Source: Caldicellulosiruptor bescii DSM 6725 (GTDB taxonomy: Bacteria; Bacillota; Thermoanaerobacteria; Caldicellulosiruptorales; Caldicellulosiruptoraceae). From it: a DNA stretch of 64,000 nucleotides. The stretch is from NCBI RefSeq assembly GCF_000022325.1, contig NC_012034.1, positions 948,501 to 1,012,500 of the forward strand. The letters run 5' to 3'. Made by a program: the position numbers and the translations under genes. The notes beneath the pieces were generated by a model. The model was given only the letters and a program-made list of their open reading frames with translations. It had not been told where the DNA came from and made no database searches. Each line of letters opens with the position of its first letter. Position 1 is the first letter of the stretch. Positions 46,811 through 56,448 of this stretch are shown one piece after another.

Positions 46811-48420
46811 GATAGTGTCAAGAGTTTGTAGGAAAAAATTTTTATCAGAATATACCTGCATTATAGAAGCTACAACTAATCAAAGACTTTAATGCTCTTC
46901 GTAACTGGTTAACTTTACCATTTGCTATAACTGGTATATTATTCCACTTTTCCGTACCTTTTCGTACTCTTTTCCCGTTCTTTATAATTCCTTTTGCTAT
47001 TTCTTTAACTTCTTGCCTTTCTGACTTCTTGGCTTTTATCTTCTCTAAATATACATTCATAAGTTCAAAACCATTATATTTTAAACTCAATAACTTTACC
47101 ATGGTCTCCGCTATATCTTCGCTCCATCCTCTTGGTCTTGAACTCATCCTCTCTGCTAATACATGACTTACATGCCCTTCTGCACTACATCCCTTTATAT
47201 TAACATTCGCTGCTTCTAATACTATATTATCCCAGTGCGAAAGTATGTATCTCCTTCCCTTCTTTATCCTCCTCTTAGCTAACTCATCTTCTTTTACCTC
47301 CTCCATCTTTTCTTTTACTAATGCCTCAAATCCCTCTCTATCCTTCTCTCTTAATGCTTTCAAAATCTCATTAAATAATTTTCTATCCCCTCCTGCTATT
47401 TTCATTATCTCCTTCGTTAAGTGAAACTTATCTAATACAAATTCCGCTCCATCTATCCACTCTAATCCCTTCTTTATCCAATTAGCTCCATCTCCTAAAA
47501 GATATATGTTTTCTATCTTCTCAACTTCAAAATTCTCTTCAATATACTTACCCACTTTTGCCCAAAAATCATCTGCATCCTCTTTTACACTGCTAAAATA
47601 ATGCAAATCCTTTAATTCCTTCCTAATAACAACGCCCTTCTCTTCCTTATATCCCGTATTTATGTAAGCAAGCTTCGCTATCTCTTTCTTCCCATTCTGT
47701 AATGAAATATGGTCTTCATCCGCCTCGATATAAAGCTCTTTTACAACTTTCTTCTCTCCTTTTACACTCTTGCTATGCTGGATTTCATCTAATTCTTTAC
47801 TATCTATCCCTTTCAAAATATTCATTACACTTTGTCTACTAATCCTATCCTCCCCTAATACTTCCTTTGCTGCCTTCTCATATGACATGTCTACTACTCT
47901 CTCTATTATCGCTCCCTTTACCGCATTGTCTATCCTTTGATATCTCTCTATCCCTAAAACTATATCAACTAAATAAACATATCCTTTGCCTTCCTTATCT
48001 TTGTAATATGTTCTCTCATATTCAATATCACCAAATATTGTCTTTAAACCCCTCTTGTCTCTCCTCACAACTTCATACCTCTTCTTCCTCTCTTCGTTTT
48101 CTTTCAATGATTCATCTATAAGTTCACATGCTTCCTTTATCATCTCCTTGCCTATCAGGTCTAACTGCTTCTTAAGTTCAATTGAATATTCCGCTAAATC
48201 CTTCTCCCTTTTCACTATCTTCTCTAATCCTTCCTCAAAAGTCTTTAAAAGTTCTTCTATTTTTGATACAATATTTTCAGTCATTTTGCTCCCTCCTTTG
48301 GTTTGTTTTTCCTTTTTCTTTTTTTATTTTTTCATCATTATATTCTACTTCATTTTTTCTCTTCTACCAAGAGGAGGGAGCTTTTTTCCATCCAATGTCC
48401 TATAAATATTTTACACTAAG
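46811..48420 (-). mobile_element. ISLre2-family insertion sequence, complete, with 9-bp target duplication
   Basis: The element is bounded by GTTCAAATC direct repeats (46802-46810 and 48421-48429), and 9 bp is the duplication known for ISLre2. Terminal repeats are imperfect: TAGTGTCAAGAG.TTT.TAGG on the left and TAGTGTAAAATATTTATAGG on the right (inverted). It lies directly beside the IS256 copy. Confidence 0.85.
46845..48284 (-). CDS. ISLre2-family transposase (UPF0236)
   Basis: A 479-residue intact protein. Typical blocks are 'FGDIEYERTYYKDK', 'YIEADEDHISLQ' (first Asp), 'YLLGDGANWIKKG' (second Asp), and 'NVNIKGCSAEGHVSHVLAER' leading to 'MSSRPRGWS', the family signature with the last acidic residue. 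An AAAGGAGGGAG ribosome site precedes the start on the minus strand. Being intact and framed by clean target repeats, it may still move. Confidence 0.93.
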   Translation of the reverse strand: MTENIVSKIEELLKTFEEGLEKIVKREKDLAEYSIELKKQLDLIGKEMIKEACELIDESLKENEERKKRYEVVRRDKRGLKTIFGDIEYERTYYKDKEGKGYVYLVDIVLGIERYQRIDNAVKGAIIERVVDMSYEKAAKEVLGEDRISRQSVMNILKGIDSKELDEIQHSKSVKGEKKVVKELYIEADEDHISLQNGKKEIAKLAYINTGYKEEKGVVIRKELKDLHYFSSVKEDADDFWAKVGKYIEENFEVEKIENIYLLGDGANWIKKGLEWIDGAEFVLDKFHLTKEIMKIAGGDRKLFNEILKALREKDREGFEALVKEKMEEVKEDELAKRRIKKGRRYILSHWDNIVLEAANVNIKGCSAEGHVSHVLAERMSSRPRGWSEDIAETMVKLLSLKYNGFELMNVYLEKIKAKKSERQEVKEIAKGIIKNGKRVRKGTEKWNNIPVIANGKVNQLRRALKSLISCSFYNAGIF

Positions 48421-48479
48421 GTTCAAATCTTAAAAAATGTGTTGAGGGTAAGAAGTGAAGGAGAAGGGATTAGATGATT

Positions 48480-48700
48480 TTTTATAGAAGGTAGATTGAA
48501 AAGTGTGAGCGGGTGGTCAGAGTACATCCCAATACGGGCGAAGCCCCTGCATACGAGCTGAAACTTAAGTCCACGCCATGGTAGATGGGACGAAGGAATT
48601 GAGGGCAAGGGAGAAAAGACCCTGAGAGACATGAGAGGGTAAACGCCATGGTTATTGTGGATAAATACCCGCCGTAATATGGTAGAATAACAAGATAAAT
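48480..48700. other. GC-rich, structured-looking non-coding stretch
   Basis: Between the ISLre2 element and the AT-rich module lies about 220 bp that is much richer in GC, with segments such as GGGCGAAGCCCC and two CGCCATGG blocks (near 48576 and 48641). No credible ORF on either strand. It could be a fragment of a structured RNA or intron; I could not identify it. The rest of 48430-48769 has no gene. Confidence 0.4.
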
Positions 48701-48769
48701 ACAAGATGGAGGCCAATTCTAAGTTGAACATGGTAGAATAAAGCAATAATAACAATATCAAGAGCAAAA

Positions 48770-49347
48770 TTGTTTGTTTCGATAACGAAATTTAAAGAAA
48801 TCGTGAGATATTTTGAGAAAATCAAAGGTATATTGAGAGAGGGAGGCAAATTGTTATCAAATGATCTTATTTGCTTAATAATATCAAATGATATAACTGG
48901 ATATTGTATTGATGAAAGCATAGGATTGAGGGTTGATAGAAATAATAAGTTATTGTATAATTATTGGTCTTTGTTAACGAATAATCATAAACCATTATAT
49001 TGTGATAATTGTCAAACATATTATAAAGCAAGAGAGGTTTTGGGAGATAAATTTATTGCTTTTTCAAAGATTGATTATGTTATATTTGTAGAAAAAGTGC
49101 CAATAAGTGAACCGAAAATAAAAAGATTAAATAGGAAAGAAGCGTTATATTTTTTTTGAAGAATAAAATTAATCCTAACAAACGAATTGTTGATTTGTAC
49201 ATTCCACTTGAGTTATTTGAGAAGCTTTCTAATAAATGTACCTATTACAGATTACTTTTGCCAGATTGGAATTTAGAAGAAAAGGTGATTGATTCAAAAG
49301 TAACATGTAATTGGTTATTAGATAATTTATATAACAATACAGAGTAG
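48770..49347 (+). pseudogene. HprK-like kinase fragment, frameshifted
   Basis: Two overlapping frames (48770-49159 and 49156-49347) meet at a run of eight Ts. Together they read like the C-terminal two thirds of an HprK-related kinase: 'LREGGKLLSNDLICL' resembles the '...GYKLLSDDLV' strand after the P-loop, and 'YVIFVEK', 'IKRLNRKEAL' and 'TYYRLLLPDWNLEEKVID' fit the C-terminal pattern. No P-loop precedes it. HprK-like genes accompany nucleotidyltransferase and ABC genes in some lasso-peptide clusters. Assignment is by pattern and tentative. Confidence 0.42.
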
Positions 49348-49391
49348 AATTATTGAATAAGCTTATATTTATTGGGAAAGGGTGCAAAAGG

Positions 49392-50999
49392 ATGAATTTT
49401 AAATACTATGTAAGAATAGTATTGTTATTACCTACTATTTTCATTGTTTTTATAAATTTAATTGAGGGTATCATAAACATATATATTTCTAATACCTTTG
49501 CTAAATTATTTTCATTAGCTATCCAAAAAGATATGGAGGTTTTTATATGTAATGTAGTTACCTTTCTTTTAATTTATCTTATTATTATTTCTGGCAAATT
49601 ATTTTTTTCATTGTTAATTGAATTTTTTAAAGAGAATAGAATTATTGAACTAAAGAAAAAGTTATTTATGTTGTTTTTGAATAACAAATATTCATTAATA
49701 GAAAAATATGGACAAGGTGAGATTTTAAATAGATTAGAGCAGGACTTTAATGATATAGTAAAGTGTTTTTATGTTCATTATTCTTCAGTTTTTTCAGCCT
49801 TAATATGTTTAGCAGGTTATTTTATTTTTTTGGGTCTAAAAAATTTTTCTCTTTCAGTTATTTTTTTTGGTCTTTGGATTTTACCTATATTTCCACTGTT
49901 TTTTACAATAAAATATATGAATAAAATAGTTGAGGAAAGTCATCGTGCAGATGATGAGTTAACAGGTTTTATTAAACAGTCTTTTGAAGGAATTGAAGTA
50001 ATAAAAGCATATAATCTTTATGAATGGGCCTCTTTAAGATTTCTTTCCTTGGAAGAAGTCAGCAAAAAATGTGCAAATGAAATGGAAAAAGTAGGAACAA
50101 TTGAAGATATACTTTACAACTTATGCAACAATATAGCAAAATTTAGTACATATATCATGTTAGGTTTATTTTTATATAAAAAATTAATAACTCCTGATTT
50201 GGTTGTAGTGTTCATATCACTTTTTCCTATTGTAATTGATAATTTTAAAGTAGCAGCAAAAGGTTTTCAAAATTTGAGGGTTGAAAAAAGTTCTTTTGAA
50301 AGAATTAGTGAAATACTAAATTTTGATATAGAAGATCAATATGGGAATATGATACAAATAAATGAAATTGAAAATATTGTGTTTAAAAATGTTTCGTTTT
50401 CCTATGAAAATTCTAAGAGTATCTTCAACAAATTAAATTTTCGTATCAACAAAGGAGATAAAATATTGATTATGGGTTCTAATGGAAGTGGAAAAACTAC
50501 TCTTTTGAAGCTTATAATGGGACTTTATGAATCTTTTAAAGGTGATATTCTTATTAATGGTGTACCACTTTCAAAAGTAGATTTTAAGAGTTTCAGCAAA
50601 CACATTTCATTTATTCCTCAAAATTTTACTTTCTTTACACAGGATATAGATAATAACCTTAATATGATGATTCAAGACAATTTGGAAGATAGAAAAAGAA
50701 GTTTACTGCACTTGTTTGGTTTGGATGATATTTTATCAAAAAAAATTAATCAACTTTCAGATGGGCAAAAACAGAAAATATCAATAATAAGAGGGTTGTT
50801 GAAAAAGTCTTCAATCTTAATAATTGATGAACCGACTAATTATCTTGATACTAAAAGTATAGAAATTTTGAAAGATATTCTTTGTAAAAGTGAAAAAACA
50901 ATAATAATTGTTTCACATAATATTGAATTGGCAAGTTGTGTAAATAAAATTTGGAGAATCGAAAACCAATCAGTAAACGAAATTGCTGAAATTTATTAA
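49392..50999 (+). CDS. ABC exporter, fused membrane and ATPase domains (first of two)
   Basis: About 535 residues from the ATG at 49392 (GGGAAAGGG upstream; TTG at 49353 in frame). Six N-terminal membrane helices are followed by an ATPase with Walker A 'GSNGSGKTT', a variant signature 'LSDGQKQK', Walker B 'ILIIDEPTNYLD' and H-loop 'IIVSHN'. There is no C39 peptidase domain. It is 17 bp from a second half-transporter, so a heterodimer is likely. DNA here is markedly AT-rich compared with the core genes. Role in peptide export is inferred from context. Confidence 0.87.
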   Translation: MNFKYYVRIVLLLPTIFIVFINLIEGIINIYISNTFAKLFSLAIQKDMEVFICNVVTFLLIYLIIISGKLFFSLLIEFFKENRIIELKKKLFMLFLNNKYSLIEKYGQGEILNRLEQDFNDIVKCFYVHYSSVFSALICLAGYFIFLGLKNFSLSVIFFGLWILPIFPLFFTIKYMNKIVEESHRADDELTGFIKQSFEGIEVIKAYNLYEWASLRFLSLEEVSKKCANEMEKVGTIEDILYNLCNNIAKFSTYIMLGLFLYKKLITPDLVVVFISLFPIVIDNFKVAAKGFQNLRVEKSSFERISEILNFDIEDQYGNMIQINEIENIVFKNVSFSYENSKSIFNKLNFRINKGDKILIMGSNGSGKTTLLKLIMGLYESFKGDILINGVPLSKVDFKSFSKHISFIPQNFTFFTQDIDNNLNMMIQDNLEDRKRSLLHLFGLDDILSKKINQLSDGQKQKISIIRGLLKKSSILIIDEPTNYLDTKSIEILKDILCKSEKTIIIVSHNIELASCVNKIWRIENQSVNEIAEIY

Positions 51000-51016
51000 C
51001 AGCGAGGTAGTTTTTT

Positions 51017-52621
51017 ATGGTGATTAAAGAAAAAAATAGATTAGTTAAGGATTTTTTGGTTAAATATTGGTATGTATTGTTGTGTGATATAATTATTTTT
51101 TCTCTACAAAATATTGTAGACATATATTTGGTATCAAAATTAGGAGTTTATATGGATGCAGCATTAAAAAGAGATTTTTATTTATTGAAAAACAACATAA
51201 TTAATCTTCTATTTATTCTGTGTATTGTTATTTTTGTTTTGCCGTGCATATCTTCTATATATAGAGCTTTATTATTTGGGAAGGTAGTAGTCCTACACGA
51301 TACTAATATCTACAAAAAATTTTTGTGTCAAAAGCTTTTGAAATTAAATAAATTGACAGTTGGTGAAGTGCTGACAAGATTTAATGATGATATAAGATTA
51401 TTTAGATTTGCAATTTTGGATGTTGTTGAAATTTTGTTTTCTTGTATATTCATACTTTACGTACTATATGTAATGATAAAAATAGAAATTTTTTATTCAA
51501 TATTATCTTTTATATTAGTTTTACTTCCTATAATAATTCCTCTAATCACAAAAAAACAAAACCAGAGAATTACAAAATATGGTCAGGAGAGGAAAGATGA
51601 ATTAAGAGAATTAGAAAATCAAGTTGTTCAAAGTTTTTTGTATATTAAAGTTCATTCATTAGAAAAGGAAATAAAGGAAATGATAAAAAAGTGCTACCAA
51701 GACTTTATTGAAAAGTATGTAAAAGAGAAGATCAAAACTTCAGTTATTTTAAAGACAATGGATGATACTTTCTCTCAGATTTCAATGCTATTTATGTATA
51801 TTTTGGGCAGTTATTTTATGTTAAGAAATAAAATTTCCTTGGGAGATTTTATAAAAATAACTGGATATTCAATTTTGATAAAGGGAATGATAAATTACAT
51901 CATTAATACGATTAACCAGTTTTATAAACTTAAAATATTCTCAAAGAGGATATTAGATTTAATAAACTCTCCAGAAAGATATGGAGGAAAAGTACTAACA
52001 AAGGACATAGAAATTGTAGAGATAAAAAATATAGGATATAGGTTTGATAAAGATTATATTTTCAAGAATATTTCTCTTGACATAAAAAAAGGAGATAAAG
52101 TAGCAATAATAGGTGAAAATGGGTCTGGAAAGACTACTTTTTTAAAAATTCTTTTAGGTTTCTATGAGGACTATGAAGGTGAAATTTACATTAATGGGAT
52201 TGAACTCAAGGAAATAAATTTAGAGAGTTTAAGAGAAAGAATTGGGTATTGTTCTCAACAGCCATTTATATTTAACTTTTCAGTGGAAGATAATATCAAG
52301 ATGGTGAAATTCAACAAAGAAATAAATACTTTAGAGAGCGTTATGAAAAAACTAATGTTGGAAGAAATAAAAGACAAACGTGCGGGTGATAATGGAATTT
52401 ATTTATCAGGTGGGCAAAAACAACGAATTTCTCTTGGAAGAGCAATGCTCAAAGGGAGGCAATTTTATTTGTTTGACGAAGTAACTGCAAATTTAGATGA
52501 AGAGGGGAAAAAAGTTATTTCCAGTCTGCTAGAAGATCCAAACACTACTATTATTATGGTTACTCATGAAAGGAACTTATTGAGATATTTTAATAAAATT
52601 TATCAAATTGATTTCAATTAA
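51017..52621 (+). CDS. ABC exporter, fused membrane and ATPase domains (second of two)
   Basis: A 534-residue half-transporter with about six membrane helices, then Walker A 'GENGSGKTT', signature 'LSGGQKQRIS', Walker B 'FYLFDEVTANLD' and H-loop 'IMVTHE'. It keeps the canonical signature that its partner lacks, as often seen in heterodimers with one degenerate site. The ATG follows AGCGAGG. It is followed 29 bp later by the nucleotidyltransferase gene. Confidence 0.87.
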   Translation: MVIKEKNRLVKDFLVKYWYVLLCDIIIFSLQNIVDIYLVSKLGVYMDAALKRDFYLLKNNIINLLFILCIVIFVLPCISSIYRALLFGKVVVLHDTNIYKKFLCQKLLKLNKLTVGEVLTRFNDDIRLFRFAILDVVEILFSCIFILYVLYVMIKIEIFYSILSFILVLLPIIIPLITKKQNQRITKYGQERKDELRELENQVVQSFLYIKVHSLEKEIKEMIKKCYQDFIEKYVKEKIKTSVILKTMDDTFSQISMLFMYILGSYFMLRNKISLGDFIKITGYSILIKGMINYIINTINQFYKLKIFSKRILDLINSPERYGGKVLTKDIEIVEIKNIGYRFDKDYIFKNISLDIKKGDKVAIIGENGSGKTTFLKILLGFYEDYEGEIYINGIELKEINLESLRERIGYCSQQPFIFNFSVEDNIKMVKFNKEINTLESVMKKLMLEEIKDKRAGDNGIYLSGGQKQRISLGRAMLKGRQFYLFDEVTANLDEEGKKVISSLLEDPNTTIIMVTHERNLLRYFNKIYQIDFN

Positions 52622-52650
52622 ATTTTATTTTAGGAGGAGAATGGTATATA

Positions 52651-54267
52651 ATGAAAGTATGTGAGGTTTTATATAATCACTTGATAAATTATATAAAAGA
52701 TGAGAGTCTTCTATATAAATTTGCTGAAAGTTACGAACTAGATAGAGTATTATTTTCAAAATATAATATAGATGACGAAGTCTTAAATAGAACAACCGCA
52801 AAAATAAAATTTCAAAAATTTATCAATGATATTATATTTAACGAGATGTTAAATATAAATGAAATTTGTTCGAAGATAAAAGTTTTGTTTTTGAAAGGTA
52901 TTTTACTAAGCTATGATTTATATAAATACCCAGAAATTAGAAAAACAAGTGATATAGATATTTTAGTTACTTGTGACGATTTACCAGTATTATTAGACCA
53001 TTTAGGTAAGTTAGGATATAAAGATGAAAAAGGATTACATGTAAGTGATAATTTAATTAACGTTTATGATTTAAAACTACGAGGACATAATCATTTACCT
53101 TCTATGAACAAACAGTTAATTATTGGGAATATGCTAGTTAATGTTCCGATTGAAGTTCATTTAAAATTTACATGTAACTGGGATGATGAAAATGAATTTA
53201 TAAAACAATTGATAAATAAAGCAGAACAATATAAAGTTAAAGGGAAAATTTTCTATCGGTTAGATGTTAACAATAATTTTTTATATTTATTATATCATTT
53301 TTCAAAGGATTTTATCTTGGATTATTATTCTATGTTAACAGAAGGGAAGGAGCCATACTTAAGATTATTACTACTTATAGATATTTTACTTTTTGAGAAT
53401 AAGTATAGAAATAAGATTGTTTGGGAGGAGATATTAAAAAATGCCGAAAAACTAAATATAGTAGGTGAAGTTCTATTTGCATTAAAGTTAATTTCAGAAA
53501 TATTTCCTAAAGGAATGTATCAAAAATATATAGTTGAACTCCAAAATGTCTATCATAACTCTCTTCATAATGTAAAAGAAGGTTTTAGAAAAAAAGTTAT
53601 TAAAGAGTTATTGAAATATAATGCTTCAAAGCTTATTTTTAGTAACAAAGCAGACATAATAAAAACAGCTATTTTTAAATTGAGAGAAGGTATATTTCTT
53701 ATTTGCCCATATAAAATTAGAAAATCTTGCGAAAATATATTATTTTATAATTTGAAATGTTGTTTGTTGAATACAGAAACATATGAAAGGAATGAAATAA
53801 TTTTAAATGGAGAAAATATTTCTATTGGAGTTAGCTGGGACTATAGTTTTTTCATTATTGTAATAAAATTACCATCATCAGAATTAGAGCATTGGTATAA
53901 AAAAGATATGGAAATTATTTTAAGTTTTTACAATTATCAAATATTAAAGATGATAGATATTAAAATCAAAGATGTTAGTGGGGAGAAAAGAATAATTGAA
54001 GGTGAGTATAATGTTAATCAAGATAAGATATTAGAAAATATACTTGATAAAGTACAAATAACAAAAAACGATGATAGCTTTTTACTTCAGCTAAAAATTC
54101 CTTGGAATGTTATATTGATTAATCAAAAACAGGGCAATAGATTTTTATTTGATATTCAAGTTAATGGAAAAGTAGATAAAAATATTGATAAAATAAATTA
54201 TTTGGGTTGTTGGTTTTTAGCAATAAATGATCCTACAACAATGGCAGAAGTAATATTAGTTAAATAA
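52651..54267 (+). CDS. nucleotidyltransferase-family protein (NTP_transf_5-like)
   Basis: A 538-residue protein after a TAGGAGGAGA ribosome site. The N-terminal third has the family core 'VLFLKGILLSYDLYKYPEIR' followed by 'KTSDIDILV', giving the D-x-D pair of the nucleotidyltransferase fold. The C-terminal ~180 residues look like a beta-sandwich and are not recognised; the N-terminal type usually ends near residue 370. In lasso-peptide clusters of Firmicutes a protein of this kind modifies the product together with an HprK-like kinase. Here precursor and cyclase genes are missing. Confidence 0.72.
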   Translation: MKVCEVLYNHLINYIKDESLLYKFAESYELDRVLFSKYNIDDEVLNRTTAKIKFQKFINDIIFNEMLNINEICSKIKVLFLKGILLSYDLYKYPEIRKTSDIDILVTCDDLPVLLDHLGKLGYKDEKGLHVSDNLINVYDLKLRGHNHLPSMNKQLIIGNMLVNVPIEVHLKFTCNWDDENEFIKQLINKAEQYKVKGKIFYRLDVNNNFLYLLYHFSKDFILDYYSMLTEGKEPYLRLLLLIDILLFENKYRNKIVWEEILKNAEKLNIVGEVLFALKLISEIFPKGMYQKYIVELQNVYHNSLHNVKEGFRKKVIKELLKYNASKLIFSNKADIIKTAIFKLREGIFLICPYKIRKSCENILFYNLKCCLLNTETYERNEIILNGENISIGVSWDYSFFIIVIKLPSSELEHWYKKDMEIILSFYNYQILKMIDIKIKDVSGEKRIIEGEYNVNQDKILENILDKVQITKNDDSFLLQLKIPWNVILINQKQGNRFLFDIQVNGKVDKNIDKINYLGCWFLAINDPTTMAEVILVK

Positions 54268-54540
54268 AGATTTGTTTTGTTATATCTATGAATTAGAGCG
54301 ATGAATTAGATTGATAGAACGATGACGAAATATCAATAGTAGACTCAATTTTTATAGAAGTTAGATTTATTTTTTTGCGCAAGGGTATATTTATTGTTGG
54401 TTCAATGTTGGGTAAAATAGATAATAACAAAGCAATTACCGGTAATATAAAATGTGCATTTTCAGCAAAGAAAGTAGTTTTATTTAAAAACAAAAGAAAG
54501 TTGAAAGCATCCATAAATTTATGTAAATTTTGCAAGCGAA
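54268..54540. other. AT-rich DNA without a supported gene
   Basis: An ORF at 54375-54587 has a start but its last third is a shadow of the MMPL relic and no ribosome site is seen. Nothing else recognised. Confidence 0.4.
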
Positions 54541-55753
54541 AAGTGTATCAATTATATTATGGCTGCAGAGATTCTATCGAAGATTGAAAGTGAAAGCAGC
54601 AAACTTGCCCTTAAGCTAAAAGAATTTTCATCTGAATGTGAAAGGATTTCATTACAAATTTCAGAGGCAGATAATTCTTTAAAACTTTATCTCAAATTCG
54701 ATTGACAGTATTGCTGTAGCTACCAAACATCTTGCAGATGCTCAAGGAAAAGTTGTAAGTGGTTATAACAAAATTGACAAGGGGCAAAAGGAAATAATCT
54801 CAGGTGTAAATCTTATGTATTCAAAAATTCAGGAGTTTGACAAACAAAAAGAACAGATTCTAAAAAAAGTGGATGAACTTCAGACATGGTTTACAAGTTT
54901 AAAATCAGCGCTTTTGCAGATTTCTGATGCACTTAACAAGATGGCAAATTCTATGCAGAGTATAAAGGGTTATTTTGAAGGATACAAAACAACAAACATC
55001 TTTTACGTCCCACCAGAGGCTATAAAAAGCAGTAGCTTCAAAAAGGCTTTAGATTCATATATGAACAAAGATAGAACAATAACAAAGATAATCTTGATTC
55101 TTGACACAAATCCATATACAAACAAGGCAATTGACATAGTTGACAATGTGGAAAAGGTTTTAAATAACTCTTTAGAGTTTATAAACACAAAGTTTGTGTC
55201 GGTAGGAGTTGGTGGGATATCATCTTCAAACCACGATTTGAGAAGCATTTATTTTAAGGATTTCAAGACTTTGAGACTTATAATGATAATAAGCATCTTT
55301 ATTCTCATGTTCCTAATTTCAAGGTCAATCTTTAATGCTGCAATAATGGTAATAATAGTTTTTGTCGACTGCTACCTTGCACTCTCTATAACAGAGATGA
55401 TTTTCAAAGGAATATTCAAGTACGAAGCACTCAACTGGGCAGTGCCATTTTTCACCTTTGTTGTGTTATTAGCTCTGGGTATAGACTACAGTGTATTTTT
55501 ACTGATAAGGTTTTACGAATATAGAAATTTAGAACTTTCAGAAGCACTTAAGTTTACCTCAGCAAACATTGGTCATGTTGTAACATCAGCGGTGATAATT
55601 TTAGCTGGCACATTTGCGGCAATGCTGCCATCAGGGATTTTGACATTAATGCAGGTTTCCATCTGTGTTGTGATAGGCCTTGTTCTGCTTGCATTTTTCC
55701 TGCTTCCATTTTTGTACAATACTTTGATGAGAATAAAAAGGGATATAATATAA
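54541..55753 (+). pseudogene. 3' half of a second MMPL exporter gene
   Basis: From TATCAATTATATTATGGC (about 54543) this DNA aligns with the first exporter from about 43870. The first ~250 bp are clearly diverged and contain a frame break near 54690; from 54794 onward it is nearly identical to copy 1 and open to the stop at 55753. Only the second membrane bundle and part of the extracytoplasmic domain are encoded, so no working pump is expected. The N-terminal half is absent. Confidence 0.88.
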
Positions 55754-55996
55754 AAGGAAATTCGAAAAAATTTGAAAGCTGCTTCCAAGAGAAGGGGGGC
55801 AGCTTTTTGTTTGTGAAAAGACATAAGAAAATTTAAGAAATTTAGAGATATTTGAAGAAAGAGAGAGCTGATAGCTGAAAATTGCTTAAAATTAACTAAA
55901 AAAAAAAAAAAAAAACGAGTTTGACAGGATGAAAATTAATAAAGTAAAATTGAGGTGAAAATGCCAAGGAGAATATTAATAAATATAGCAATTTGC
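54794..55996 (+). repeat. 1.2-kb direct repeat, copy 2
   Basis: Near-identical to 44121-45312. The A-run in the shared 3' flank is 18 long here (55898-55915) and 8 long in copy 1 (45223-45230). Similarity ends at about 55996. Confidence 0.9.
55775..55806 (+). terminator. terminator of the second MMPL copy
   Basis: AAAGCTGC (55775-55782) pairs with GCAGCTTT (55799-55806), the counterpart of 45102-45133. Confidence 0.8.
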
Positions 55997-56448
55997 ATAT
56001 TGTCTCTTGCGAATGAGATAATTTATATGCAAATAGGTTAGTATACCAGGGAATGCAAAAGATATTGTAACTTACTTACATTGCATAAAAAATTTTGATT
56101 TACAGAGGCATCTACCTTTTCATGAGCGCTCATGAAGGGATGCAAAAAATAAAATAGGCGTTTGCAAAATGGGTGGTGATTGAAGGTAAGAGATGCCAAT
56201 ACTAACATGAAATACAATCAAGATACAAAAAGAAAAGCAAAATGATAACCAAACATTATCAATACAAACAAGATTAATCAGCAACAAACATATGACGAAA
56301 ATTAACAACTTTTAAAAAGACAATAATATCCTAAGCCTTCTAAGCTTCTTGGTTTTAGAAGGTTAAGAAAAAACAAAATCGTAAATTTTTCAAAAGTTAA
56401 TAATTCGATAAAAATTGTGAGTTTAAGCTATAAGCTTTTTAAGTTTGT
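55997..56448. other. non-coding DNA with palindromes
   Basis: It holds an 18-bp perfect palindrome TTCATGAGCGCTCATGAA (56119-56136), flanked by GCATC/GATGC that extend the pairing, and an imperfect TTTGCATAT/ATATGCAAA pair at 55989-56032. No gene is supported. Confidence 0.5.

Noticed and set aside
48423-48767. 114-codon minus-strand ORF over the GC-rich stretch
   Set aside because: Low-complexity translation (Leu/Ser runs) with no ribosome site; better read as non-coding.
54375-54587. 70-codon ORF before the MMPL relic
   Set aside because: Its 3' part is an alternative frame of the exporter relic and it lacks a ribosome site.
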